A stretch of DNA of 10,700 nucleotides, from positions 19,586 through 30,285 of the forward strand of contig CAJTON010000027.1 of NCBI GenBank assembly GCA_910577605.1, read 5' to 3'. Every line of letters begins with the position of its first letter. Position 1 is the first letter of the stretch. The stretch is from an uncultured Butyrivibrio sp. (GTDB lineage: Bacteria; Bacillota; Clostridia; Lachnospirales; Lachnospiraceae). The position numbers were made by a program, and so were the translations under genes. This document shows positions 1 to 5,194 of the stretch, piece by piece. The notes under the pieces are model-generated. The model saw only the letters and a list, made by a program, of their open reading frames with translations. It had not been told where the DNA came from and ran no database searches.

Positions 1-1
1 A

Positions 2-472
2 TACGGATTTCTTATGAGCAGGGATCTGCAGAAAAGATTGCAGGAGCTTAAAGAGATAAAGAAGATAATGTTTCTGCTCAAAGGAGAAATAGGGTTTGGA
101 ATGACGCCGATACTTGAGGCGGCGGGAAACATAGCGGGACGCTGCGGCAGCGTTATGAGCGGAATTTTAAAAGAGCTTGAGGCGGCGGGCGGAGCTGTTA
201 AAAACGGCTCGCTCGGAGATATATGGAAAAAGGTGTTCGGGAAGGGACTGTATGAAACGCATTTGTCGGAGCGGGAGAAAGAAAGGCTGCTCTCTCTCGG
301 AGACAGTCTCGGGCTTGCGGATACGCAGACGCAGATAAACGCGCTTGAGGCGTATGTGGAGGAGCTTGACGCGAGTATAGACGAGCTTTCCAAGATACTG
401 CCTACCAAGACCAGACTGTATCAGAGTCTTGGCGTAATGCTGGGGGTAATTATAACAATCATAATGGTCTGA
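2..472 (+). CDS. spoIIIAB: Stage III sporulation protein AB (5' partial)
   Basis: This is a membrane component of the SpoIIIA channel made in the mother cell during engulfment. The reading frame is open to the left edge of the window, so the true start lies upstream. The ATG at 14 is internal, because a Gly-Phe pair and the adjoining helix continue before it. About 156 residues are visible against roughly 170 usual for the family, so what is missing is most of the N-terminal membrane anchor. The visible part is a long helical, charged cytoplasmic domain that includes the family-typical stretch around GEIGFGMTPILEAA near its start. It ends in a hydrophobic C-terminal helix (about the last 16 residues), as SpoIIIAB proteins do. 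The distant likeness to type II secretion GspF proteins is family knowledge. The order AB-AC-AD-AE-AF-AG-AH downstream confirms the identity. Confidence 0.93.
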   Translation, partial: YGFLMSRDLQKRLQELKEIKKIMFLLKGEIGFGMTPILEAAGNIAGRCGSVMSGILKELEAAGGAVKNGSLGDIWKKVFGKGLYETHLSEREKERLLSLGDSLGLADTQTQINALEAYVEELDASIDELSKILPTKTRLYQSLGVMLGVIITIIMV

Positions 473-487
473 GAGGTATGATTCCGG

Positions 488-682
488 ATGGAAGTAAGTT
501 TGATTTTTAAGATAGCGGCGGTCGGAATACTGGTATCGGTTATTTATCAGGTGCTCAAGCACAGCGGAAGGGAAGAACAGGCATTTCTTACGACGCTTGC
601 GGGCCTTGTGCTGGTCCTTTACTGGGTGATTCCGTATATAAAGGATCTGTTCCAGACCATAAAAGATATGTTTTCGCTGTAA
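488..682 (+). CDS. spoIIIAC: Stage III sporulation protein AC
   Basis: A very small membrane protein (64 residues) of the SpoIIIA complex, matching the family's usual length of about 65. It has two hydrophobic helices, roughly residues 4-22 and 33-50. A short polar loop carrying SGREEQA joins them, and a short charged tail follows. The ATG at 488 has a GAGAGG ribosome binding site at 471-476 that overlaps the spoIIIAB stop, so the two genes are probably translationally linked. In B. subtilis all eight spoIIIA genes are needed for full SigG activity in the forespore. The precise role of AC in the membrane base is not established, and nothing in this sequence adds to that. Confidence 0.94.
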   Translation: MEVSLIFKIAAVGILVSVIYQVLKHSGREEQAFLTTLAGLVLVLYWVIPYIKDLFQTIKDMFSL

Positions 683-694
683 GGCGGTAGGTGC

Positions 695-1078
695 ATGGAT
701 ATTATCAGAGTGGCAGTAATAGGCATAGCGGGAATATTTTTGTCGATCATGCTAAAAAGCAGTAAAAGCGAGTACGCGCATGTCGTCGCCTTCGGTGTGG
801 CTGCGGCGATCTTCGCCTATGTGACGGCGAGAGTGGGAACGATAGTGGCTGCAATCAATTCTTTTACGAAGTATGTGGATATCGAACAGAAATATATCGT
901 GATACTTCTTAAAATGACAGGTATCACTTATGTCGCCGAGTTTGCGGCGTCGCTTTGCAGGGACGCGGGACATCAGGCGATAGCCTCGCAGATAGAGATA
1001 TTCGCGAAGCTCTCGCTGCTTGCCGTGAGCCTTCCGGTTGTGACGGCGCTGCTTGATACGATAAGCGGGAGTATGTAA
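695..1078 (+). CDS. spoIIIAD: Stage III sporulation protein AD
   Basis: A 127-residue integral membrane protein of the SpoIIIA complex, close to the usual family length of about 130. Hydrophobic segments lie near residues 3-20, 28-50, 64-85 and 103-122. The loop with SFTKYVDIEQKYIVILLKM, followed by an Ala/Glu-rich helix (YVAEFAASLCRDAG), is characteristic of the family. The start is supported by an AAGGCGG ribosome binding site (681-687) that partly overlaps the spoIIIAC stop codon. The stop TAA (1076-1078) is followed directly by the ATG of spoIIIAE with no gap. SpoIIIAD is thought to form the inner-membrane base together with AC and AE. That role is inferred for the family and cannot be read from the sequence. 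Confidence 0.94.
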   Translation: MDIIRVAVIGIAGIFLSIMLKSSKSEYAHVVAFGVAAAIFAYVTARVGTIVAAINSFTKYVDIEQKYIVILLKMTGITYVAEFAASLCRDAGHQAIASQIEIFAKLSLLAVSLPVVTALLDTISGSM

Positions 1079-2236
1079 ATGAGGACAGGCATACCAAAAA
1101 TCAAGGCGGTCATTTTGATTCTGGCGGCGGCGTTCGGAATGGGTTTTGGGCTTATTCCGTGCGAGGCGGCACCGGATACGAAGGAGGACACTCCGAGGGA
1201 CCTTGATTATTATAATTTTTCGGATATTGACGATATAGTGGGGCAGGAAAGCGATTTCGACTTTGAAAAAACGGTCGGGAAATTTATGTCGGGGGACGTA
1301 AACGGCAGTCTTACCGAACTCGGACATGCCATAACCGACGTTCTGGTCGGAGAGCTTTCGGCGCAGAAGGGCGTTATTTTCAGAATAATAATCGTGGGGA
1401 TAATCGCGGCGCTTTTTACCAATATCGCCACGGCGTTTCTGTCAAACGACATATCGGGAACGGGATTTTACATAACGTTTATAATGCTCATGTGCCTTCT
1501 CACGGCAGGCTATGCGGTGACTGCGGCAATGGTAAGCGCTGCGCTCGACAGACTTCTTGAGCTTATGGAGGCGGTGGTGCCGGTATATGTGCTTTCGCTG
1601 GGATTCGCGTCGGGGACTGCGTCGGCATCTGCGTTCTATCAGGTGATCACCATCGTTATAGTGCTGATACAGCACCTTCTAAAAGGTTTTATTTTACCGC
1701 TTGTCTACATATATATGGTAACGAATCTGATAAACAACGTCACCGAAGGGAATCTGCTCACTAAGGTCATGGAGCTTATAAAGACAGCGGTAGAGTGGAT
1801 ATTGAAGGCGTTAATGTCCCTTGTCATAGGAATAAATATTATACAGAGCATGATAAGTCCGATAGTTGATACTGTCAAAACCTCGTCCTTCGGCAAAGCG
1901 GCGTCGATGATACCCGGAGTGGGCGGCGTGCTTACCTCGGTTTCCGGCATACTTTTAGGCTCCGGCACATTGATAAAAAACGCCATCGGAATGGCTTCGA
2001 TGGTGGCGATAGTCGCCGTATGCTTCACTCCTGTCATAAAGGCTGTAATAATATCCATAGGCTACAAGGCGGCGGGAGCGATACTTGAGCCTGTCTCAGA
2101 CAAAAGGATCGTGGGCGCGGTGAACGGACTTTATGAAAGCACGGTGCTGCTCGCGAAGATCCTTTTGTATGCGGTGGTTTTTTTCCTGCTGACATTAGCG
2201 ATCATCTGCAACGCCACCAACCACAACGCTTCGTGA
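1079..2236 (+). CDS. spoIIIAE: Stage III sporulation protein AE
   Basis: The largest membrane subunit of the SpoIIIA channel, 385 residues. Residues 1-30 form a classic signal peptide: a basic start, a hydrophobic core at 9-27, and a likely cleavage after Cys-Glu-Ala (28-30). A soluble acidic segment follows (31-98), rich in Asp and with an amphipathic stretch. The rest is a polytopic domain with helices near 99-121, 130-154, 162-180, 186-213, 240-258, 302-328 and 354-377. The Gly/Pro-rich loop SMIPGVGGVLTS (276-287) is the most distinctive conserved stretch. GGGAG (1067-1071), inside the end of spoIIIAD, sits 7 bases before the ATG, which abuts the spoIIIAD stop. The Cys at the cleavage region is preceded by Pro, so a lipoprotein signal is unlikely. 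AE is proposed to be the export-gate-like component. That is a family-level inference. Confidence 0.95.
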   Translation: MRTGIPKIKAVILILAAAFGMGFGLIPCEAAPDTKEDTPRDLDYYNFSDIDDIVGQESDFDFEKTVGKFMSGDVNGSLTELGHAITDVLVGELSAQKGVIFRIIIVGIIAALFTNIATAFLSNDISGTGFYITFIMLMCLLTAGYAVTAAMVSAALDRLLELMEAVVPVYVLSLGFASGTASASAFYQVITIVIVLIQHLLKGFILPLVYIYMVTNLINNVTEGNLLTKVMELIKTAVEWILKALMSLVIGINIIQSMISPIVDTVKTSSFGKAASMIPGVGGVLTSVSGILLGSGTLIKNAIGMASMVAIVAVCFTPVIKAVIISIGYKAAGAILEPVSDKRIVGAVNGLYESTVLLAKILLYAVVFFLLTLAIICNATNHNAS

Positions 2237-2244
2237 GGGAGTAA

Positions 2245-2832
2245 ATGGAATATTTTGTTCAATGGATAAAAAATATCGCTATTTTTTACATAATCGCCTC
2301 CCTGATACTGAACATAATTCCGGGGGACAAATATAAAAGATATATAAGGCTTTTTCTCGGCGTTGTCATGGTCATACTGCTAATAAAGCCGATAGGCAGA
2401 CTTACGGGACTTGACGGAAAATTTGACGAGCTTTTCTGGACGGGAAGCTACGGCGCTATGTCCGCCGATTTAAAGGCGGAGCTTGCGTTTGCCGATGAGG
2501 AAAGGATACGCCTTATCACAGCCGAGTTTGAAAAAAAAATTTCCGACGACATAAAGGCGTATGTGGAAAGCCTCGGAGCCGTGTACATAAGCTCAAGGCC
2601 TGAGATAAATATAGATCCGGCGTCCAAAGGCTACGGAAGCCTTTCGAGGATCAGCGTGGACATATCGAGAGGCGGCGCGTACAGTCAGGGCAATATTTAC
2701 GTTCCGCCGGTATATGCGCAGGATCAGGACAAATATTACGAAGACGAACTTATCGCGATAGAAATAAAAAATTATCTCGCCGACTTCTATAACCTTGAAA
2801 AACGAAATATATATGTAAATATATCGCAGTAA
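2245..2832 (+). CDS. spoIIIAF: Stage III sporulation protein AF
   Basis: A 195-residue channel component with two N-terminal membrane helices (about 6-24 and 33-50). These are joined by the short loop IIPGDKYKRYIR, which is typical of the family. A soluble C-terminal domain (about 80-195) faces the space between the mother-cell and forespore membranes. In solved SpoIIIAF structures this is a ring-building-motif fold like those of type III secretion rings. The alternation here of helices (85-112, 166-184) and strands (113-124, 134-140, 187-194) fits that fold. The ribosome binding site GGGAG lies right after the spoIIIAE stop, only 8 bases upstream of this gene. A 49-base gap follows, the widest so far in the operon. 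Confidence 0.93.
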   Translation: MEYFVQWIKNIAIFYIIASLILNIIPGDKYKRYIRLFLGVVMVILLIKPIGRLTGLDGKFDELFWTGSYGAMSADLKAELAFADEERIRLITAEFEKKISDDIKAYVESLGAVYISSRPEINIDPASKGYGSLSRISVDISRGGAYSQGNIYVPPVYAQDQDKYYEDELIAIEIKNYLADFYNLEKRNIYVNISQ

Positions 2833-2848
2833 GTGACTTTGCCCGTGC

Positions 2849-2857
2849 AGGAGGTGA
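2849..2857 (+). promoter_or_regulatory. Orphan Shine-Dalgarno-like site upstream of spoIIIAG
   Basis: AGGAGGTGA is a full-length match to the anti-Shine-Dalgarno end of 16S rRNA. No ATG, GTG or TTG lies at a usable distance downstream of it. The spoIIIAG start at 2882 is served instead by a second site, AAAGGAGG (2868-2875), six bases before the ATG. The first site is therefore seen but unexplained. It could act as a ribosome standby site, be a relic of an older start, or be chance. Confidence 0.4.
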
Positions 2858-2881
2858 GAAGCCAGCCAAAGGAGGATTAAT

Positions 2882-3481
2882 ATGAATTTCAAGCTGCCGC
2901 AGAAGTGGAAGGATACGATGTCGAAGATTTTTACCAAAGACAAACTGCCGATTATACTTTTGTTCGGACTGCTGCTTATAGTAATTAATCTTCCGGTGAA
3001 ATCCGCAAGTAAAAGCAAGGGCGATTCCGCGCAGACGGACAGCTCCGCGTCCGCAACACAGGTTAAAAGCGTCATGACCTTTGACACTTATGTAAAAGAC
3101 CTGGAAAACGGACTTGAAAAGCTTCTGTCCCAGACCTATGGAGTCGGTAAGGCCCGTGTGATGATATCGGTAAGAAACAGCGGAAAAAGCAATCTTTTTG
3201 TACAGAAGAACGTGTCGAAATCACAGACGGAGGAAAAGGATTCCGCCGGCGGGAGCCGGAGCCAGACCGAGTACAGCGAGGAGGGATCCGTGGTGTACAC
3301 AAATACGGGAGGGAGCAATTCTCCGTATGTGACAGAGGAGGAGATGCCGGAAATACTTGGGGTCATCATTATAGCCGAAGGCGCCGGCGACGCGAGGATC
3401 GTATCCGACATAACAGAGGCTGCAAGCGCACTTTTGGGTATCTCGGTCAATAAAATCAAAGTATTAAAAATGGAGGTATGA
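2882..3481 (+). CDS. spoIIIAG: Stage III sporulation protein AG
   Basis: A 199-residue ring-forming subunit of the SpoIIIA channel, anchored in the mother-cell membrane. A short cytoplasmic basic segment (1-21) precedes one membrane helix (22-38). A Ser/Ala/Lys-rich linker (39-64) follows, then a ring-building domain (about 66-199). The domain begins with the helix FDTYVKDLENGLEKLLSQ and ends with IVSDITEAASALLGISVNKIKVLKMEV. Between about 98 and 152 lies a polar Ser/Gly/Thr/Glu-rich insertion. It corresponds in position to the extra beta-rich insert described for B. subtilis SpoIIIAG, which lets about 30 subunits form a wide ring. The start has the strongest ribosome binding site of the operon (AAAGGAGG, spacing 6), which fits a protein needed in many copies. 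The TGA stop overlaps the GTATGAT sequence in front of spoIIIAH. Confidence 0.94.
   Translation: MNFKLPQKWKDTMSKIFTKDKLPIILLFGLLLIVINLPVKSASKSKGDSAQTDSSASATQVKSVMTFDTYVKDLENGLEKLLSQTYGVGKARVMISVRNSGKSNLFVQKNVSKSQTEEKDSAGGSRSQTEYSEEGSVVYTNTGGSNSPYVTEEEMPEILGVIIIAEGAGDARIVSDITEAASALLGISVNKIKVLKMEV
3472..3476 (+). promoter_or_regulatory. Ribosome binding site that decides the spoIIIAH start
   Basis: GGAGG lies only 1 base before the ATG at 3478 but 7 bases before the in-frame TTG at 3484. The second spacing is normal and the first is too short for efficient initiation. The site therefore favours TTG as the spoIIIAH start. It lies inside the last codons of spoIIIAG, so translation of the two genes is probably coupled. 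Confidence 0.7.
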
Positions 3482-3483
3482 TT

Positions 3484-4215
3484 TTGAAGAAGATCTTCAA
3501 GAAAAATCAAATCATTATTACGGCCTTGGCACTCATGATTGCTGTTGCCGGGTACATAAACTATTCAGATAACATCAAAAACAAGAACAAAAACAAGAAC
3601 GACGCGGTTCAGAGCGGGACGAATCTCGAGGGCGAGACAGACCCCGTGAGTGGGGAGATACAAAGCAACGACGCGGAGCCTAACGACCCCTACGACGATC
3701 CTGGCTCGATGGTGTTTACCTCGAACGTAACGTCGCAGTTTATCATAAGCGCGAAGCTTGAGCGCGAGCAGGTGCGCGCGACAGGCAAGGAAACGCTTCT
3801 TGAGGTGATAAACAGCAGTGAGGTCACCGACGAAATGAAGGCGGATGCCGTAGCGGGAATGGTCGCTTTGGCGGACGCCGCCGAGAAGGAAGCGGCGGCG
3901 GAGCTTCTTTTGGAAGCAAAAGGCTTTAAGAACGTTATCGTTTCGGTAGGCGGCAGCCAGGTAGACGTGGTTGTTGAGGCTAAAGAATTAAGCGCTACGC
4001 AGCTTGCTCAGATAGAGGACATCGTTACAAGAAAAACCTCGTGCGCTCTTGAAAATCTTACCATAACCTCAGTGACGCCCGAAAAGGACGATTCCACAGC
4101 CACGGGAGGAGACGTGTCGGATAAAGAGACCCAGTCCGGAGAAGAAACCCCCACGCCCGGAGAAAATGCTACCGAGCCGGGACCTCGCGAAGACGAGACG
4201 ACAAATTTGCAATAA
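3484..4215 (+). CDS. spoIIIAH: Stage III sporulation protein AH
   Basis: The mother-cell partner of SpoIIQ: its extracellular domain binds the forespore protein and zips the two membranes together during engulfment. Starting at TTG 3484 the protein has 243 residues and begins MKKIFKKNQIIITALALMI, the beginning I recall for clostridial SpoIIIAH. An ATG two codons upstream would add Met-Ile but lacks a well-placed ribosome binding site. One membrane helix (9-26) is followed by a KNKNKNKN stretch (33-40) and an acidic linker to about 84. The YscJ/FliF-like ring-building domain spans about 85-198, with SSEVTDEMKADAVAGMVALADAAEKE as its first helices. Residues 199-243 form a disordered Thr/Glu/Gly/Pro/Asp tail. 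The B. subtilis protein, at about 218 residues, is shorter. This is the last gene of the spoIIIA operon. Confidence 0.92.
   Translation: MKKIFKKNQIIITALALMIAVAGYINYSDNIKNKNKNKNDAVQSGTNLEGETDPVSGEIQSNDAEPNDPYDDPGSMVFTSNVTSQFIISAKLEREQVRATGKETLLEVINSSEVTDEMKADAVAGMVALADAAEKEAAAELLLEAKGFKNVIVSVGGSQVDVVVEAKELSATQLAQIEDIVTRKTSCALENLTITSVTPEKDDSTATGGDVSDKETQSGEETPTPGENATEPGPREDETTNLQ
3577..3600 (+). repeat. 12-bp tandem duplication encoding KNKN-KNKN
   Basis: Two perfect adjacent copies of AAAAACAAGAAC (3577-3588 and 3589-3600) lie in frame within spoIIIAH. They encode a Lys-Asn repeat just after the membrane helix. The copies are identical at every base, which points to recent duplication or slippage. 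They are not simply alternating use of Lys and Asn codons. The segment is in the linker and outside the ring domain, so length change should be tolerated. Confidence 0.85.
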
Positions 4216-4227
4216 GTAATTGCAAAT
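4205..4227. repeat. 9-bp perfect inverted repeat over the spoIIIAH stop and asp23 -35
   Basis: ATTTGCAAT (4205-4213) and ATTGCAAAT (4219-4227) are exact reverse complements separated by 5 bases. The left arm ends at the first base of the spoIIIAH stop codon, and the right arm contains the whole -35 hexamer of the promoter in front of the asp23-like gene. The stem is A/T-rich and is followed by a C/G-containing stretch. The nearest T run starts about 10 bases later, so it does not look like an intrinsic terminator. A protein-binding operator is possible. Confidence 0.7.
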
Positions 4228-4248
4228 CGGCGTAGGTTTTATTATAAT
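4220..4248 (+). promoter_or_regulatory. Predicted SigA-type promoter for the asp23-like gene
   Basis: The -35 is TTGCAA (4220-4225), matching four of six consensus bases. The -10 is a perfect TATAAT (4243-4248), and the spacer is 17 bp. Transcription would begin near 4255, about 28 bases before the ATG at 4283. It lies directly after the spoIIIA operon, which is expected to be under sporulation-specific SigE. This gives the downstream gene expression independent of sporulation. Confidence 0.72.
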
Positions 4249-4268
4249 AAAAATATACGGAGAGTATC

Positions 4269-4274
4269 GGGAGG
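4269..4274 (+). promoter_or_regulatory. Ribosome binding site that decides the asp23-like start
   Basis: GGGAGG lies 8 bases before the ATG at 4283. It excludes the longer in-frame start at 4220, which falls within the -35 region of the promoter and has no ribosome binding site. Confidence 0.8.
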
Positions 4275-4282
4275 ATAAAAAC

Positions 4283-4660
4283 ATGGCGAAAAATGTTAAG
4301 AATACGGCTTATGCCGATGACGAAAATATAGGCAGGATACAGATCTCGGAGCAGGTGGTGTCCGTTATCGCCGGAATAGCGGCGACGGAGACAGACGGCG
4401 TCGATTCGCTTATCGGGAATATCACCACGGAGATCGTCGCGAAGTTAGGCATAAATTCACTGTCAAAGGGCGTTAAGATAAAGATGCTTGACGACACGGT
4501 CTTCGTATATCTGACTTTAAATATCAGATACGGGTGCAGCGTGCCGGAAGTGTGCAGGAACGTACAGGAGAAAGTGGCAAACGCGGTCGAGACCATGACC
4601 GGACTGTCCGTTGCCGAAGTTAATGTCGTTGTGTCGGATGTAACGGTTGACAAAAAATAG
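4283..4660 (+). CDS. Asp23/Gls24 family envelope stress response protein
   Basis: A 125-residue protein of the Asp23/Gls24 family (Pfam DUF322), the positional equivalent of B. subtilis yqhY. Typical family features are IQISEQVVSVIAGIAATETDGV (19-40), the following helix with GNITTEIVAKLG, SKGVKIK (61-67), YLTLNIRYG (76-84), VQEKVANAVETMTGL (94-108) and the terminal strand AEVNVVVSDV. There is no signal peptide or membrane helix, so it is cytoplasmic. An in-frame ATG at 4220 would add 21 residues, but it overlaps the promoter. The ATG at 4283 has GGGAGG (4269-4274) at 8 bases and begins at the usual family start. In B. subtilis YqhY is encoded with accB/accC and linked genetically to acetyl-CoA carboxylase. 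Those genes are absent here. The molecular function is unknown. Confidence 0.9.
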   Translation: MAKNVKNTAYADDENIGRIQISEQVVSVIAGIAATETDGVDSLIGNITTEIVAKLGINSLSKGVKIKMLDDTVFVYLTLNIRYGCSVPEVCRNVQEKVANAVETMTGLSVAEVNVVVSDVTVDKK

Positions 4661-4692
4661 AAATAATGCTTTTTAAATTTGAATATTTATTG

Positions 4693-4698
4693 TATAAT
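4693..4698 (+). promoter_or_regulatory. Predicted -10 element of the nusB promoter
   Basis: A perfect TATAAT sits in an A/T-rich stretch 56 bases before the nusB ATG. The -35 region at the right distance (4670-4675, TTTTTA) is poor. The promoter may therefore be weak, or it may rely on the A/T-rich upstream tract or on an activator. Transcription would start near 4705, inside the inverted repeat that begins at 4697. Confidence 0.55.
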
Positions 4699-4729
4699 TA
4701 GAGTGTCTATGCATAATTGACACTCTAAT
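4697..4729. repeat. 11-bp perfect inverted repeat at the nusB promoter
   Basis: ATTAGAGTGTC (4697-4707) and GACACTCTAAT (4719-4729) are exact reverse complements around an 11-base centre. The left arm overlaps the last two bases of the -10 and covers the expected start site. A transcript starting near 4705 would lack most of the left arm and could not form the hairpin. A read-through transcript from the upstream gene could form it. No T run follows, so a terminator is unlikely. A DNA operator is the simplest reading. The arms do not match CIRCE, and I recognise no known regulator. Confidence 0.75.
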
Positions 4730-4753
4730 ATTACGTTTACGGATGGTAAAACG

Positions 4754-5194
4754 ATGAAAAGAACGACAGTAAGGGAACATGTATTCAGGATTCTGTTCAG
4801 ATACGATTTTTATGACAAAGAAGATTTTGAGGCGCAGGCGCGGCTGTATTTTGACAGCTATCCGGACTGTCCGGGGGAATCCGACGACGCGGTGCTTACC
4901 GGAAAAGGAATAACCGAGCTTGACCGCGCCGAGATAATATCGAGAGTATGCGACGTGGCCGCGCATATCGGGCAGCTTGACGAAGCCATAGACTCTGTAT
5001 GCGACGGCTGGAAACTGGAAAGAATAGGAAAAGCGGAACTTTCCATACTTAGACTCGCGGCATACGAGATAATCTGCGACGGGGAGATAGAGGCGGCGAT
5101 CGCCATAAACGAGGCGGTGGAGCTGTGTAAGAAATACTGCGACGCCAAATCCCATTCCTTTGTTAACGGCGTACTCGCAAAACTGGTAAAATAA
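4754..5194 (+). CDS. nusB: Transcription antitermination factor NusB
   Basis: NusB (146 residues, standard length) binds boxA RNA together with ribosomal protein S10 (NusE) and prevents premature termination in rRNA operons. The whole protein is one all-helical NusB domain. Family marks are the N-terminal TVREHVFRILFRYDF (5-19), with the basic residues used for RNA contact. Others are the central WKLERIGKAELSILRLAAYE (86-105) and the C-terminal INEAVELCKKYCDAKSHSFVNGVLAKL (118-144). The start is preceded by a weak GGATGG at 4741-4746. A longer, roughly 50-base leader separates it from its own promoter and inverted repeat. The stop TAA (5192-5194) shares one base with the xseA start, so nusB appears to lead the co-transcribed unit that runs to the window end. 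Confidence 0.96.
   Translation: MKRTTVREHVFRILFRYDFYDKEDFEAQARLYFDSYPDCPGESDDAVLTGKGITELDRAEIISRVCDVAAHIGQLDEAIDSVCDGWKLERIGKAELSILRLAAYEIICDGEIEAAIAINEAVELCKKYCDAKSHSFVNGVLAKLVK

Noticed and set aside
752..1327. Antisense ORF (191 codons) across spoIIIAD/spoIIIAE
   Set aside because: It spans two well-supported genes on the other strand, is Arg/His-rich and shows no family features.
2845..2880. 11-codon GTG-initiated ORF in the spoIIIAF-spoIIIAG gap
   Set aside because: There is no ribosome binding site before the GTG, and the two strong sites lie inside the ORF, not in front of it.
4647..4652. Perfect TTGACA -35 hexamer near the end of the asp23-like gene
   Set aside because: It lies 40 bases before the TATAAT at 4693, and there is no acceptable -10 at 16-18 bases, so it cannot form a promoter with either.
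4652..4692. Terminator after the asp23-like gene
   Set aside because: Only A-run/T-run pairing is possible. There is no GC-containing stem before the T stretch.
4697..4729. CIRCE (HrcA) element
   Set aside because: CIRCE is TTAGCACTC-N9-GAGTGCTAA. Here only the TTAG/CTAA ends agree, and the inner arm and spacer length differ.
4743..4757. Leader peptide ORF (ATG-GTA-AAA-CGA-TGA) overlapping the nusB start
   Set aside because: Four codons with no ribosome binding site at a suitable distance; chance is the simplest explanation.
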